Under the pieces are notes generated by a model that worked only from the letters and a program-made list of their open reading frames with translations, ran no database searches and was not told the origin of the DNA. A DNA stretch of 64,000 bases from Qingrenia yutianensis (GTDB lineage Bacteria; Bacillota; Clostridia; UMGS1810), in NCBI RefSeq assembly GCF_014385105.1, contig NZ_JACRTE010000005.1, positions 62,001 through 126,000 of the forward strand. The letters are read 5' to 3'. This document shows, in pieces, positions 31,423 to 41,776 of this stretch; within the stretch, counting starts at the first letter, position 1; each line of letters starts with the position of its first letter. Made by a program: the position numbers and the translations under genes.

Positions 31423-33570
31423 TTAAAAACTCTTTTTAAAAATCTCACCCAACAACTTGGATGCAAAAACATCGCTGTAAATATAAATTTGCGCGCAGTC
31501 TGCACTGCCCCTCTCGCCTTGCAAAACTGCCGTTTTTGTTTCGCCTTTTTCAAGCGTTATCGGCTCAATGCGCATTTTTTCGCATTTTGTGCCGTCAAAA
31601 AGCGCCATAACCGCAAAAACCGTAATCTTATTGTCCGACGTGTTTTTAACGCTCACCTCGCCTTTGCAAATTCCGCCCGAAACGCTTACGTTGTACGCGC
31701 TCACCTCGACGGTGTCCGATTTTGCATTAAATTCATACAAAACCTTTTCACCGAAATAAACGCCGTCCGCAATCATTGCATTTTCCGATATTTCAACCGT
31801 GTATTTTGCCGACGGAACAAGCTTTTTCGCAGGAGTTATCACAACCGAGGTTTTAGACTCGTCGTAATAAACATTTTCAAGCAAAACATCTTTTCCCTTT
31901 GAATTTTTAAGGCAAACGGTGCTTTCGTCTATACTTCCGGCAAAAATGCCCGACGAAAGCTTTGCGTAAATTTTGCCGTTCTCCTCGGTTAAATCGGTCA
32001 CGCTCGGCAAGTCGTAAAAGCCCGTAACCTTTATATTGTCAATAGCGGTAAATCCCGCATTTTCCTCGCCCGGACCGTAAAGCCTCAAAAGCTTAAGCGA
32101 CTGATTTCCGTCGGAATTTGACGAACTTAACATAGATTTGCAAAAATACGGCACGCCGTTTACAAACACGCTCACGGTGTTCTGCACCGTGTCAGCCTTA
32201 ACCGAAAAATGATACCACTTTCCCTCGCTGTATTCCGTTACAAGATTATTCAAAAGCTTCATTTCGGAATTTGTAAAACGCACAATATTTGTATCCTTGT
32301 CGTTGGAAAGCCTTAAAACCATTGTTTTTCTTCCGCTTGAGTCTTTTTTGTCAATATATAGGTCATAGCTGATATTTACCCTGCCCGACGTGCTTTTGAG
32401 CGGTATGTCGATATACGGAATATCCGATGAAGAATAACTTGTATCGGGAATGTCCGCGCCGACAAAAAGGCTTGTGCCGCGGTCTTGGTCTGCCGTGTCT
32501 TTTTTAACCGTTCCGCGCCTTGAATACATTGAAATTCCCGATTTTAACACATTTCCCTCGCCGTCCGCAAAGTCGCTGTCCTCAAAAACGGTATACGCAT
32601 TGTCAACGCTTGCAAAATTCACGTTCGATGAAATTTCGCTTTCGCTTTTGCCGCTGCTCACCGCCTTTGCAGTAACCGTCACGCTCCCGCGGTCAATGTT
32701 TTGCAAGGTGATGACATACGGCGTGTCGGTGAGTGTTTCGTAAATCTCGCCGTCAATATAAACCTCGATTTTTTCTATTCCCGACGTTGCCTCGGCGGTG
32801 ACGGGAAGATTTAACGTTTCGCCCTCGTCTGCAAAAATATCCGTGCTGATGTTTGTAAATTCAAATTTTGTGATGTCGTTTACAGGCTCGTCGGGGTCGG
32901 GGTCGGAAATTTTCAGCGCACCGTCTGAAAGTGTGACGTTATCCATTGAAATATCACCGTCCGCCGATTTGTTGAACGTAAATCCCAAATTTCCTGCCTT
33001 TGTAGACGAATTTTCAACATATTCCATATCGCCGTAGATAAGCGTCAATTCGCCGTTTTTAACATAAAACGCGTCAACGGTTGTTTTGTCTTTTACGGCG
33101 AACGCAAGCCCCGACGTTAAATCGGAAAATGTAAATTCCGTTTGATTTTCGGTGACGAATTTTCCGTCTGTCATACGCTGAATAACGTATTTTCCGTTTC
33201 CCTTGCTCACAAGCTGAATAATTGCGCCGAAACGCACCATAAAGTTTTTTCCGCTCGCAAAGCTCGGCATAATGTCAAGCTTTACCGAATATGTCGTTTT
33301 TTCGCCGATATACTGTGTAAAATCAACATACATACTGTGTGTTGCCGACGCATGCTTGCCTATAGTGAAAACACCGTCGGAAACCGCGCTCGAAACGCCC
33401 TTTGAACTGTTGGACGTTCCCGAAAACTCGGGATATTCCGAAATATTTTCAATTTTCTCAAAATCGAATATTTTAAGTATTTCGTTATCCTCCGCAAATG
33501 CCGTGTTTGCGCAAAAACACATCACAAGCGATACGCAAAGCAAAAAAGAAATGATTTTTTTAATCTTCAT
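31423..33570 (-). CDS. Secreted multidomain Ig/jelly-roll protein
   Basis: A 715-residue exported protein. The signal peptide MKIKKIISFLLCVSLVMCFC ends NTAFA. In order: a jelly-roll (about residues 30-215, ending GDISMDNVTLSDG), a bacterial Ig domain (about 230-320, EIYETLTDTPYVITLQNID), a second jelly-roll (about 330-530), an SbsA-type Ig domain (about 530-625, LVPSAKYTVEISENAM) and a C-terminal module (about 630-715) shared with neighbours. No catalytic residues are recognised. A GTG four codons upstream is an alternative start. It begins 8 bp after the lyase stop, so it probably acts with the lyase at the cell surface. Confidence 0.82.
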   Translation of the reverse strand: MKIKKIISFLLCVSLVMCFCANTAFAEDNEILKIFDFEKIENISEYPEFSGTSNSSKGVSSAVSDGVFTIGKHASATHSMYVDFTQYIGEKTTYSVKLDIMPSFASGKNFMVRFGAIIQLVSKGNGKYVIQRMTDGKFVTENQTEFTFSDLTSGLAFAVKDKTTVDAFYVKNGELTLIYGDMEYVENSSTKAGNLGFTFNKSADGDISMDNVTLSDGALKISDPDPDEPVNDITKFEFTNISTDIFADEGETLNLPVTAEATSGIEKIEVYIDGEIYETLTDTPYVITLQNIDRGSVTVTAKAVSSGKSESEISSNVNFASVDNAYTVFEDSDFADGEGNVLKSGISMYSRRGTVKKDTADQDRGTSLFVGADIPDTSYSSSDIPYIDIPLKSTSGRVNISYDLYIDKKDSSGRKTMVLRLSNDKDTNIVRFTNSEMKLLNNLVTEYSEGKWYHFSVKADTVQNTVSVFVNGVPYFCKSMLSSSNSDGNQSLKLLRLYGPGEENAGFTAIDNIKVTGFYDLPSVTDLTEENGKIYAKLSSGIFAGSIDESTVCLKNSKGKDVLLENVYYDESKTSVVITPAKKLVPSAKYTVEISENAMIADGVYFGEKVLYEFNAKSDTVEVSAYNVSVSGGICKGEVSVKNTSDNKITVFAVMALFDGTKCEKMRIEPITLEKGETKTAVLQGERGSADCAQIYIYSDVFASKLLGEIFKKSF

Positions 33571-33578
33571 AAGCCCTT

Positions 33579-36500
33579 TCACTCCTCCCCTCCGTAACGT
33601 ATTTTTTCAAATTTGTCATTTAGTTTCAAAATTCTAAGTTCCAGAATGTTTGTATTCGGATTTGCACTGCAGCCGTTTCCGACAAGCTTTATATACCTTG
33701 CGTTAACCCTGTTTATGCCGAAAACCTGATATTCCTCCGCGCCGGGAGATGACGTGAACGAATCTATTTTTTCATAATTCACACCGTCTGCGGAACAGTA
33801 CAAATCAAAATAATAACTTCGCACCAAACTCTGCCAAAATCCTGCCGCAACCGCGTCTACGCTCTGCACACTGCCGAGATCGAACACCGCATATTCACCG
33901 CGCGTCATTGTTGTCCACCTTGTCGAAAAATCGTTGTCAAACATATTTTCGCGCTTGTTTTCCGCCTGCGGTTCGTCGCTGACGTAAGAAGACTTAATTT
34001 CAAGCTCGTCAAACATCAAATCTTTTGTGCCTCTCTGCGTGTCGTACGGCACAATATACATTTTGCCGAGGGTTTTATCCGCATTGTAAACTTTTATAAG
34101 GTTGGGCACATTTACGTTATCCGATTTTATATATTCCGCGCTCTTTTCAGGGTCGTTCGGAACAATTTCTACATCGGGCAGTTTCTGACCGCTCATAACG
34201 GGGATATATGCCAAAGAGTCGGTTTTTTCGCCGTAAACAACGCCCGAATATCCGTAATCGCTCATATCGTACGCGCTGTTTGATTTTGCCGGTGCGCTCC
34301 AACCGCTTATCGGCGTTGTGTCCGCGTCCTTTGCAAATTCGCCCAGCCTTACGGTGAGGTTAACCTTGCCCGACGCGTTTAATTTTATCGCAACCTTGCG
34401 CACGCCGACGTTGTTTGTCTGTCCCTCGCCCTGCGGTGACGACGGGAGCGGAACAGCGTCCATAATGCTGATTTCGGCATCGGGCGCGTCGGTGTCAAAC
34501 CGAAGCGTCATTGTTTTGCCGTCCTTTGACAGTGCAACCGTTCTTTCGTCCGCAACGTACGCGTCCGCAGTGGTGTGCATAAACCAGTAAATCTCGGAAT
34601 TATCCTTTGCAAGATCTATTTCGTCGCGGACTGTCAGCGTTTTGAAATTGTCACCGATATAAAATCCGCGTTTGTAATCTTTAACATTCGCGCCGTAGGT
34701 GTCGGTCATATCGTACACTGCATACGCACCGCCGTCACCCTCTTTGTAATCAATCACGGGAGTGTAAGCATTTGCGGTCTGATTGTATTCCGCGTTGTTG
34801 TTTATAACAACCGTGTTGTGTCCCTCGGGACGTTTTCTGTATTTCTCGTTTTCCGGGAGCGACGAATTATAATCCTCCGAGCCGAGTGCCTGCGCCCATC
34901 TTACGCCGTTTAAGTCAAACACAAAATCGCCGTTGTCGTTGTGCGCGTGATAAAACGTCGTCGGACCGCCGTGCGACGCAAAAAACAGTGCGTCGTAGTC
35001 TTTGTAGTCACCGTGAACCGAGAAAAGTTCAACACCCTCGGAATATTTAACCTTCGGAAGCTTTTCTATCTCGTCAACGCTTACCTCGGGGTCGTAGAAA
35101 AGCGCGTCCGCAACAAAAATCTGAACGTCCGCCATACGCGCGTCAAACGTTTTTTCAACCGTTGCCCTGCGCGCCGCCAAAAGTTCTTTTTGATTGAAGT
35201 GCTTGCCGAGATACCCCATCGGGTGACTTGCATATATCTTTTCGTCCGCCGCGTCGTGATAGTTGTAGTTTGCGACCATACTGCGGATTGCCATATTCGC
35301 AATGCCCGTTTCATACGCGCCGGGGAAAGACAGAAGATTAAATTCCGTGCCGTAAATGTTTTCGAGCGTTGCACACGAATACATAAGCGAGCGCGAAACG
35401 TGATACCAGTAGTTACTGCTCTCTGCCCACACGCCGTCGGGATATAAGTTTTTCATTGTATACTCAAGACTTCGGATAGTGTTGCTCAAATAATCGGAGC
35501 AGATTTCGGGATAATCACCCATAAATGCCGCCGCCATACACACACCGCCCGAATTTACCCAGGTGTTGAAGTTACTGTACCATTTAAGGCAAAGGCTCGG
35601 CATAACGATTGTCAAGTCGTTGTTTGTAACACTCTTTGCGGGTATTCTGCAATAGAAAGCCTGCGGAAATACCGAAAGGAAAAGTCTGTATACGTTTGCC
35701 TTTATTTTTTCGCGCTGTGCCTCGGTGAAATAATCATAGCACCAGTCATACGCAACCGCAATGGCAGTGCCGAACGAACCGCTGTCAATAATGTGTATCG
35801 GGTTTAAATCAGGGAAATTTTCAAGTGCATCAAGCTGTTTTAAAGCATATTCCGCATATTTTCCGTCGCCCGTTAACTGATACGCAAATCCCACAAGCTG
35901 CATACGCGATTCCAGTATGCGCGCCGTGTTTAACATTCTTATACTGTCGTCATACACATATGTGCGGATTTTCTGCTTAAGCGTCATATCCGCCTGCGCG
36001 ATTAAATCGTCGGCAACCTTTTTCATATACGCGTCGGTTTTGTATAATTCTCTTATTCTGTCAAAATCCTTATCAGACGCAAGAACCGAAATATGATGCT
36101 TTCCGTCCTCATTCATCTTGTTGTAGCCGTCAAGAAGGCTCTGCGCACTCGGACGGTCGAAAAGCATATAGTCGCTCAAATACTGAAGATTGCTCTGAAA
36201 ATCAACATATCTGTATGTATCGTTCCACGTGTTTTCGGGCGTATAACGCTTGTGATACGGCACTTCTTTTGAATTGTCAAAGTATATTTTCGCCTTTGAC
36301 GTCACAATAAGCCCGTTTGTGTCGTCGAAAACGTTAAACCCGAGAACTTTTTGCGCCGCGTCTTTAAGCGGAATTAAGTCCGCGCCGTTATCATTTTTTA
36401 TACAGGTTACCGCAAAGCTTTTGCCGTCCGATTTTACAACGCCGTTATCCAATTCCGCATTTTTGCCGTATGCTTTATTAAACTCGGCAATCGGAATGTA

Positions 36501-38054
36501 AAACTCACCGTCTTGATATATTCCCTTTTGTTCAAGCTTATATTTTTTGCCGTTTGAAAATGCCGTGTTTGAAAGATAGTCAAACAAAATCTTACCGTCC
36601 AAATCATCGGCAATGTTTTTGTCAAACTCAAACATTGAGGTGTTAACCTCGGTAACGTCGTTTTCGTTTACTACAAACGGCTTGTCAAAGCCTGTAATTT
36701 CAACGTTTCGGCATTTTAACTCGCCCGAAAAAGCGCCCGAACCGCACGCAATGCGCACAACGTTTAAATTTTTGATTTTGTTTGTAAGGCGCACATTCTT
36801 TGCGACCATACGGTAATTGTTGTATGTCCAGCCGTTGCCCGTTCCGAAAAATACCGTGTTTGTGCCGTCGTTTAGGTTAAGGTACATTGTAACCTTAAAG
36901 CACGCGCCGTTTGCCGCCGCATTTGCAAATCCCTGTGTTCCCGAAATCGTAACCTTCCGTCCGCTTTCAATTTTCACGGGATACTCGTTAATAACGGCGG
37001 CTGATGACGTATTGTCCCTCAGCATAAAAATCTGCGCGGTCGGGTCGGAGTCGAAATCCGCCGAAAATTCACCGCTGATTTTAAAGTATTTATACTGTTT
37101 TTTACTTTTGTAGCCCTTAAAAATATTAAGGTTAACGTCGATATACGCGTCATCCGCGGTTTTCTTTCTGAAAATCAGCTTGTCGCCCTTGTTAGGGTTT
37201 TTATAGTCAAATTCCTCCGACGTTATCTCGTTTGTTTTGGGATACATTTTTACATTGTTAGCATATTTCGTCTGTCCTGCCCATGTGCTGTGAAAAAACG
37301 TGAAATCGCCTATATCGTCGGTAAACGAGAAAAATTCCTCGCCGTTTTCGTCGTTTGATACGGCGCTCTGCGCATAACTGCTGTTTTTAACGCTCTGCGC
37401 TGTCCACGGGAAACCGCCCTCATAAAGCGAAATATCGTCAATGTAAAGGTTGTTTTCGCTGTCCTCCTGTTTTTCAATTATAAAACTGTCGGGTTTTACC
37501 GCGCCCGATATTTTCCAGTCCTCAACACAAAGGCGCTTGTTGACATATGCCGAATACGTTCCTGTTTTTAAGTTTACGGCAATGCTTATTTCGGTGAGTT
37601 TGCCGTAAAAAGTGTTGTTTTCAACTTCGGCGTTTGCGGTGACGCCCGAAATAACCTTGCCCTCTTTTGTTTTTATTTCGTTGTCCTCGATTTTCAAAAT
37701 ACTGCACACCGTGCCGTTGTTTGCAGCCGAGATATTTGCGTTTGTCTTGTTTTCCGCGCCTATTTTAAAGTCGATATAATATTTCTGCTCTTCTGTTTTC
37801 ACAGGCACGGTAACGGTCGTTTTTGCGCCCTTTATCACTTGCAGAACGCGTCCGCCGTATGCCGAATTTAAAACGCGCGCCTTTTCGCCCTCTGCCTTAA
37901 AGCCGTCGGGTATGCCGTTTATCGGTGCGGAATCGAAATTTTCGCTGTATACCGTGCGCGTTTTGCTTACCGCGTATACCGGCGCAAACTGCAAAGACAA
38001 AACAAGCGTTAAAAAAGCGCAGATACATTTTGAAAAAGTTTTATTGAATTTCAT
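33579..38054 (-). CDS. Secreted heparinase II/III-like polysaccharide lyase with F5/8C domain
   Basis: A 1491-residue exported enzyme. After the signal peptide (ends VYAVS) come two jelly-roll regions (about residues 30-215 and 215-460), a copper-amine-oxidase-like stalk (about 500-595), an (alpha/alpha)n lyase toroid (about 640-960), a heparinase II/III-type beta-sandwich (about 1000-1300) and a discoidin/CBM32-like domain (about 1351-1480). Candidate catalytic and metal residues are NNDLTIVMP, ESSNYWYHVSRS (about 875) and YHAHNDNGDFVFDLNG (about 1033), the lyase HxHxDxG motif. It should cleave uronic-acid polysaccharide by beta-elimination. ATG 38054 follows GGAGGTG by 7 nt and overlaps the upstream gene by 14 bp. 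Confidence 0.85.
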   Translation of the reverse strand: MKFNKTFSKCICAFLTLVLSLQFAPVYAVSKTRTVYSENFDSAPINGIPDGFKAEGEKARVLNSAYGGRVLQVIKGAKTTVTVPVKTEEQKYYIDFKIGAENKTNANISAANNGTVCSILKIEDNEIKTKEGKVISGVTANAEVENNTFYGKLTEISIAVNLKTGTYSAYVNKRLCVEDWKISGAVKPDSFIIEKQEDSENNLYIDDISLYEGGFPWTAQSVKNSSYAQSAVSNDENGEEFFSFTDDIGDFTFFHSTWAGQTKYANNVKMYPKTNEITSEEFDYKNPNKGDKLIFRKKTADDAYIDVNLNIFKGYKSKKQYKYFKISGEFSADFDSDPTAQIFMLRDNTSSAAVINEYPVKIESGRKVTISGTQGFANAAANGACFKVTMYLNLNDGTNTVFFGTGNGWTYNNYRMVAKNVRLTNKIKNLNVVRIACGSGAFSGELKCRNVEITGFDKPFVVNENDVTEVNTSMFEFDKNIADDLDGKILFDYLSNTAFSNGKKYKLEQKGIYQDGEFYIPIAEFNKAYGKNAELDNGVVKSDGKSFAVTCIKNDNGADLIPLKDAAQKVLGFNVFDDTNGLIVTSKAKIYFDNSKEVPYHKRYTPENTWNDTYRYVDFQSNLQYLSDYMLFDRPSAQSLLDGYNKMNEDGKHHISVLASDKDFDRIRELYKTDAYMKKVADDLIAQADMTLKQKIRTYVYDDSIRMLNTARILESRMQLVGFAYQLTGDGKYAEYALKQLDALENFPDLNPIHIIDSGSFGTAIAVAYDWCYDYFTEAQREKIKANVYRLFLSVFPQAFYCRIPAKSVTNNDLTIVMPSLCLKWYSNFNTWVNSGGVCMAAAFMGDYPEICSDYLSNTIRSLEYTMKNLYPDGVWAESSNYWYHVSRSLMYSCATLENIYGTEFNLLSFPGAYETGIANMAIRSMVANYNYHDAADEKIYASHPMGYLGKHFNQKELLAARRATVEKTFDARMADVQIFVADALFYDPEVSVDEIEKLPKVKYSEGVELFSVHGDYKDYDALFFASHGGPTTFYHAHNDNGDFVFDLNGVRWAQALGSEDYNSSLPENEKYRKRPEGHNTVVINNNAEYNQTANAYTPVIDYKEGDGGAYAVYDMTDTYGANVKDYKRGFYIGDNFKTLTVRDEIDLAKDNSEIYWFMHTTADAYVADERTVALSKDGKTMTLRFDTDAPDAEISIMDAVPLPSSPQGEGQTNNVGVRKVAIKLNASGKVNLTVRLGEFAKDADTTPISGWSAPAKSNSAYDMSDYGYSGVVYGEKTDSLAYIPVMSGQKLPDVEIVPNDPEKSAEYIKSDNVNVPNLIKVYNADKTLGKMYIVPYDTQRGTKDLMFDELEIKSSYVSDEPQAENKRENMFDNDFSTRWTTMTRGEYAVFDLGSVQSVDAVAAGFWQSLVRSYYFDLYCSADGVNYEKIDSFTSSPGAEEYQVFGINRVNARYIKLVGNGCSANPNTNILELRILKLNDKFEKIRYGGEE

Positions 38055-40617
38055 ATGCATACACCTCCATCGGGGCCTGAGCGTTAAGACGTGCCACGAT
38101 AAAACAGTTATCGTTGCCGAACGATTTGTAATCTTTAAGCTGTGACGGCGTAATCGGTCTTATTTCATCTCTTTCTTTGTTTATAATGCCGATATTTGCC
38201 GTGTTAAGCCTTATATTTATAAGATTTTCAAAAGAATAGTCATACGAATTTGCCGTTTTTGTTTTGGATATGTAGCCGTAAATACCGTCGGTATAATACA
38301 GTGCGCCGTACCAGTAGCTTATATTGTTTAAGCCGTCGTAGTTTATGCCCGAAACGGTTTTTGTGCACGGCGAAAGGGTTTTTGCGTCAAACACCAAGTC
38401 TATAAATTTCACCGTGTTGTCGGCATCTAAAGTCACCTGAACAATATCGCCCGGATTGAGCGCTTTTTCAAGCTGATTTTCCGCGTCGGCAGGCATATAC
38501 AGTTTTTTATATTCGCCCGCCGAATAAACATACAAAACCTTGCCGTCGTCGCCGTTCGGCATTGCGCCGTTTCGTATTTTTTCTATCATATAATTCGTTC
38601 TGCTTTTCACCGACTTATCCTGTGCGACAACAACGCCTGCCGTGCCGTTTTCAGATAAATCGTAAACGTCGAATTTATATTTGTAACCCGAATACAGGCT
38701 CGATTTGTCAAGAACCGCAAAATCCTTTTCGTCATCGTCCTCGGAAACACGGAGAATAACCGACGAGCTGACGTTGAAATACGGCATACACGACTGACCG
38801 CCCGAACGGTATGTAAACTCGGTCACTTCTTTTCCGCCCGACGTAAATTTATACTGCATAAGGCAGTTTTCAATGTCCGACGGCTCTTTGTATTCATAAA
38901 CCGTTTCCGCGGTGTCGATAACACTCACCGTGCCGTCTTTGCCAAGCTTAAATTTGATAAGCTTTGACACGTTCGCGTTCAAAACAGGCAGAATGTCTGC
39001 CTTTTTTCTGCTTGATACACCGTCTACCTTTGCCCTTTTGACGCTTAACGTTTTAAGCACACCGCCGAGGGTGTAAACCTCAAACTTCACCTCGTCGTCC
39101 GCCTTGTTTTCCGGCTCGGTAACTTCGGTTAAATACCCGTACTGCATCTGTGACGAAAAACCGCTTAACGCGACAATATCGTTATTTAACCCCAGTGCAA
39201 ACGAATAATTTTCGTTTAACTTCATAATGTCGGAACAGTTTCTTTTTGCGTAATCGGTAAGGGTGTATTTTTCGCCGTTTATGTAAATTTTGCCGTCCGC
39301 GTCCTTTGCCTCAAGCGTGCCGTCAAGTGTGCCCGACACCTTTTTAATCAGCGCAAAGCTTAAATCCTTCGACTGCGCGGCGGCGATAATTCCGCCCTTT
39401 TCCAAGTCGTCGATTTCCTCCGGTTCACCGTCCGCGCCGTATATTTCAAGCACAGCGCCGTTGTCTTCAGTTCTGAAAATGTTTTTCTCACCGTTGTTTA
39501 TGTCCGAAATGACAACGGGATTTTTCTGCACGCTGTCAACCGTCAGATATTTGTAATCGTATACAAAAACATATTCGTAATTGTTGTCGTCATCATTGTC
39601 GAGGAGCAAAACGCGCGCATAGTCGCCGTTTATATCGTCAAGCGAAAACGTGCCGACCGTTCTGCCGTTATACACATATCTTGCGCCGACGGTTTTGTAA
39701 CTTTTCTCTTTGCCGGAATTTTCCGTTTCAACCGTTATTTTGCCGAGTGAAAATTCTGTTATACCGTCCGCATCAAATTCCAAAACAGCGTTTTCCCTCT
39801 CAACCGTAAAGAGCGCGTCGGACGTGCCTTTTTTGTAAAACACGCGCACGTTTTTGCCCAAAAGACCGCTTGTTCCGCCGTCGTAATTATACATTTTTCC
39901 GTCAACGGTGATATATCCGTCCTCCTCCGCGTCTGCACTGTCCGACGGCGAAATGTTTGTCGAGATGACAATTCCCTCCGCGCACAAAACCGAATACAGC
40001 CTTTCAAGATACGTTTCGTCGGTGTCCTCAAAATGCGCAAAACCGTTTTTATATTCCGTCAGCATAAACGACGAGCAAAGAAGATTGTATAAAAGCACAA
40101 CCGCGTCCCTGTCCGAAAACGTTTCACCGTTTTGTCTGCCGATAAGCTTTAACTCGGAGGCGCATTTTAAATATCCCGCGGGATAACCGCCCTTATATTC
40201 CGCAGCATCGGCATAGCCAACGGCGCAAATGCACATTTTAACCGCCTGTGCAAACGTTATGTTTTCGTTCGGGTTAAAATTTTCGCCCGATGCGATAATG
40301 CCTGCCTTATATGCCTGATATATTTCGCCGTAATACCCGTCGTTTTCGCTTACGTCCTTAAACGGAAACGCGCTTTTGTCGGTCAAATCCGCGCCCTGTG
40401 CTATGCGCATAACGTTTACAAGCGCTTTTGTAAACTGCGCCCTTGTAACGTCACCGCTTTCAAAATACTCGCCCGAAAGGTTTTTAATCACCGCGCTTGC
40501 CTCATAAAAATCGTCGCTGTCGTCCGCATCAAACGCAAAGGATGTGAAAGATACCGACGTGCAAATCAAAAATACGGCGGTGATAAGCGAAATGTATTTT
40601 CTGATATTCATTATCAT
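38041..40617 (-). CDS. S-layer homology protein, N-terminal SLH repeats
   Basis: An 858-residue exported protein. A signal segment (YISLITAVFLICTSVSFTSF) is followed by two to three SLH repeats (about residues 30-175; VTRAQFTKALVNVMRIA, FKDVSENDGYYGEIYQAYKAGI) that should bind secondary cell-wall polymer. The rest (about 200-858) is acidic and beta-rich, with many short Lys/Asp-rich strands, and I do not recognise it. ATG 40617 is chosen because AAAGGA lies 6 nt upstream; several other starts are possible within 24 nt. It lies between the GH105 and lyase genes and may display or scaffold the degradation machinery; that role is inference. Confidence 0.83.
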   Translation of the reverse strand: MIMNIRKYISLITAVFLICTSVSFTSFAFDADDSDDFYEASAVIKNLSGEYFESGDVTRAQFTKALVNVMRIAQGADLTDKSAFPFKDVSENDGYYGEIYQAYKAGIIASGENFNPNENITFAQAVKMCICAVGYADAAEYKGGYPAGYLKCASELKLIGRQNGETFSDRDAVVLLYNLLCSSFMLTEYKNGFAHFEDTDETYLERLYSVLCAEGIVISTNISPSDSADAEEDGYITVDGKMYNYDGGTSGLLGKNVRVFYKKGTSDALFTVERENAVLEFDADGITEFSLGKITVETENSGKEKSYKTVGARYVYNGRTVGTFSLDDINGDYARVLLLDNDDDNNYEYVFVYDYKYLTVDSVQKNPVVISDINNGEKNIFRTEDNGAVLEIYGADGEPEEIDDLEKGGIIAAAQSKDLSFALIKKVSGTLDGTLEAKDADGKIYINGEKYTLTDYAKRNCSDIMKLNENYSFALGLNNDIVALSGFSSQMQYGYLTEVTEPENKADDEVKFEVYTLGGVLKTLSVKRAKVDGVSSRKKADILPVLNANVSKLIKFKLGKDGTVSVIDTAETVYEYKEPSDIENCLMQYKFTSGGKEVTEFTYRSGGQSCMPYFNVSSSVILRVSEDDDEKDFAVLDKSSLYSGYKYKFDVYDLSENGTAGVVVAQDKSVKSRTNYMIEKIRNGAMPNGDDGKVLYVYSAGEYKKLYMPADAENQLEKALNPGDIVQVTLDADNTVKFIDLVFDAKTLSPCTKTVSGINYDGLNNISYWYGALYYTDGIYGYISKTKTANSYDYSFENLINIRLNTANIGIINKERDEIRPITPSQLKDYKSFGNDNCFIVARLNAQAPMEVYAYEIQ

Positions 40618-40637
40618 AGCCATTCCTTTCCTCAAGT

Positions 40638-41756
40638 TTACAACATCTTTTCAGCCTCGGTGCACATAAGCACAAACGCGCCCGTTCCGTGCAAATCGTT
40701 GGTCACGGTGCGTCTTTCGATATAATGCCTGTAGTCGCCCTCATCAATGCACGTGCCGACCGAAACGTTTTCAATAAGCATTTGTTCGCCGTCGTATTTT
40801 AATCTGCCTATAAGCGCGTCATACGCTTTTTTTGCGTCGTCAAGATAATCTTTTGAAATTATGCCGAGGCGCACCGATTTGAACAAAGCATATGTAAAAA
40901 GGCAGGAACACGACGTTTCGCACCAGTTGTCCTCAGCGTCGGGACGGTCGAGCACCTGACACCACAAACCCAAGTTATTTCTGTATTTAAGCACCGCTTT
41001 AAGCGCGTTTGCCTCCATTTCGGCAAGCTTTTTATATTCCTCCGACCCGGGATTTAAATAATCCATAATATCCGGCACCGCAACGGTAAACCAGCCCATC
41101 GCGCGCCCCCACACCGTCGGGGAAAGTCCGTTTTCGCCTGCCCATTCAGCCTCACCGCTGTCGTCCCAGCCGTGATGCAGAAGTCCTCTTTCGTCGCGCA
41201 TATTTTCATACATCAAAATTGCCTGATTAACCGCTTCGCAAAGAGCGGATTTTTCATTTTTGAACTTTGAATACATCGCAAGAAACGGCCCGATCATATA
41301 CAAACTGTCCAGCCACATTTGGTTCGGCGTGACGCTCATATGCCAAAAACCGCCTTTGGAATTTCTTCCCCAGTCCGGCACTTTTTCATATATATAATCA
41401 ATCGCTTTTCTGTATCTTTCGTCGCCTGTTTCCTTATATAAATCAAACAAAAGTATTCCCGGCTGTTTGTGGTCGAACGTTTTGGGTACAAGCGTCATAA
41501 CGCGCGTAACCTCGTCTGTGTCATACGGACGGTTGTATCCCAGAATTGTGCCGTCGGGAAAAATATAGCTGTCAACCCATTCTTTAATATAGTCAAAATA
41601 TTTTTTCTCGCCCGTTTGAAAATACACCCTCTGCATACCCGACAAAAACACACCGCCTATGTAGAAAAACGTGTTCATTGTGGGAAGGTCGGGCGCCTTG
41701 TATTTTTGCATAATTGTATCGCACGCCGTTTTTGCATAATCTATCGGTCTTGTCAT
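40638..41756 (-). CDS. GH105 unsaturated uronyl hydrolase (YteR-like)
   Basis: A 372-residue cytoplasmic (alpha/alpha)6 enzyme that removes the unsaturated uronic acid left on oligosaccharides by polysaccharide lyases. GGFWHMSVTPNQMWLDSLYM (about residues 135-154) carries the general acid/base Asp of the family at about residue 150. The motifs WGRAMGWFTVAV, WCETSCSCLF and NDLHGTGAFVLMC also match GH105. GH88 is less likely because the NQMWLD context is YteR-like. There is no signal peptide, so it acts after import through the neighbouring transporter. GGGGG precedes ATG 41756. It is flanked at 20 bp on each side by SLH genes. Confidence 0.92.
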   Translation of the reverse strand: MTRPIDYAKTACDTIMQKYKAPDLPTMNTFFYIGGVFLSGMQRVYFQTGEKKYFDYIKEWVDSYIFPDGTILGYNRPYDTDEVTRVMTLVPKTFDHKQPGILLFDLYKETGDERYRKAIDYIYEKVPDWGRNSKGGFWHMSVTPNQMWLDSLYMIGPFLAMYSKFKNEKSALCEAVNQAILMYENMRDERGLLHHGWDDSGEAEWAGENGLSPTVWGRAMGWFTVAVPDIMDYLNPGSEEYKKLAEMEANALKAVLKYRNNLGLWCQVLDRPDAEDNWCETSCSCLFTYALFKSVRLGIISKDYLDDAKKAYDALIGRLKYDGEQMLIENVSVGTCIDEGDYRHYIERRTVTNDLHGTGAFVLMCTEAEKML

Positions 41757-41776
41757 TTTAATATCCCCCGTAATGT

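Noticed and set aside
33570..33582. Possible translational frameshift joining the lyase and the next secreted protein
   Set aside because: The second protein has its own signal peptide and start, so they are two genes with tight spacing.
40638..41756. GH88 unsaturated glucuronyl hydrolase
   Set aside because: Motif context around NQMWLD and the overall pattern match YteR-like GH105 better; GH88 is not fully excluded.
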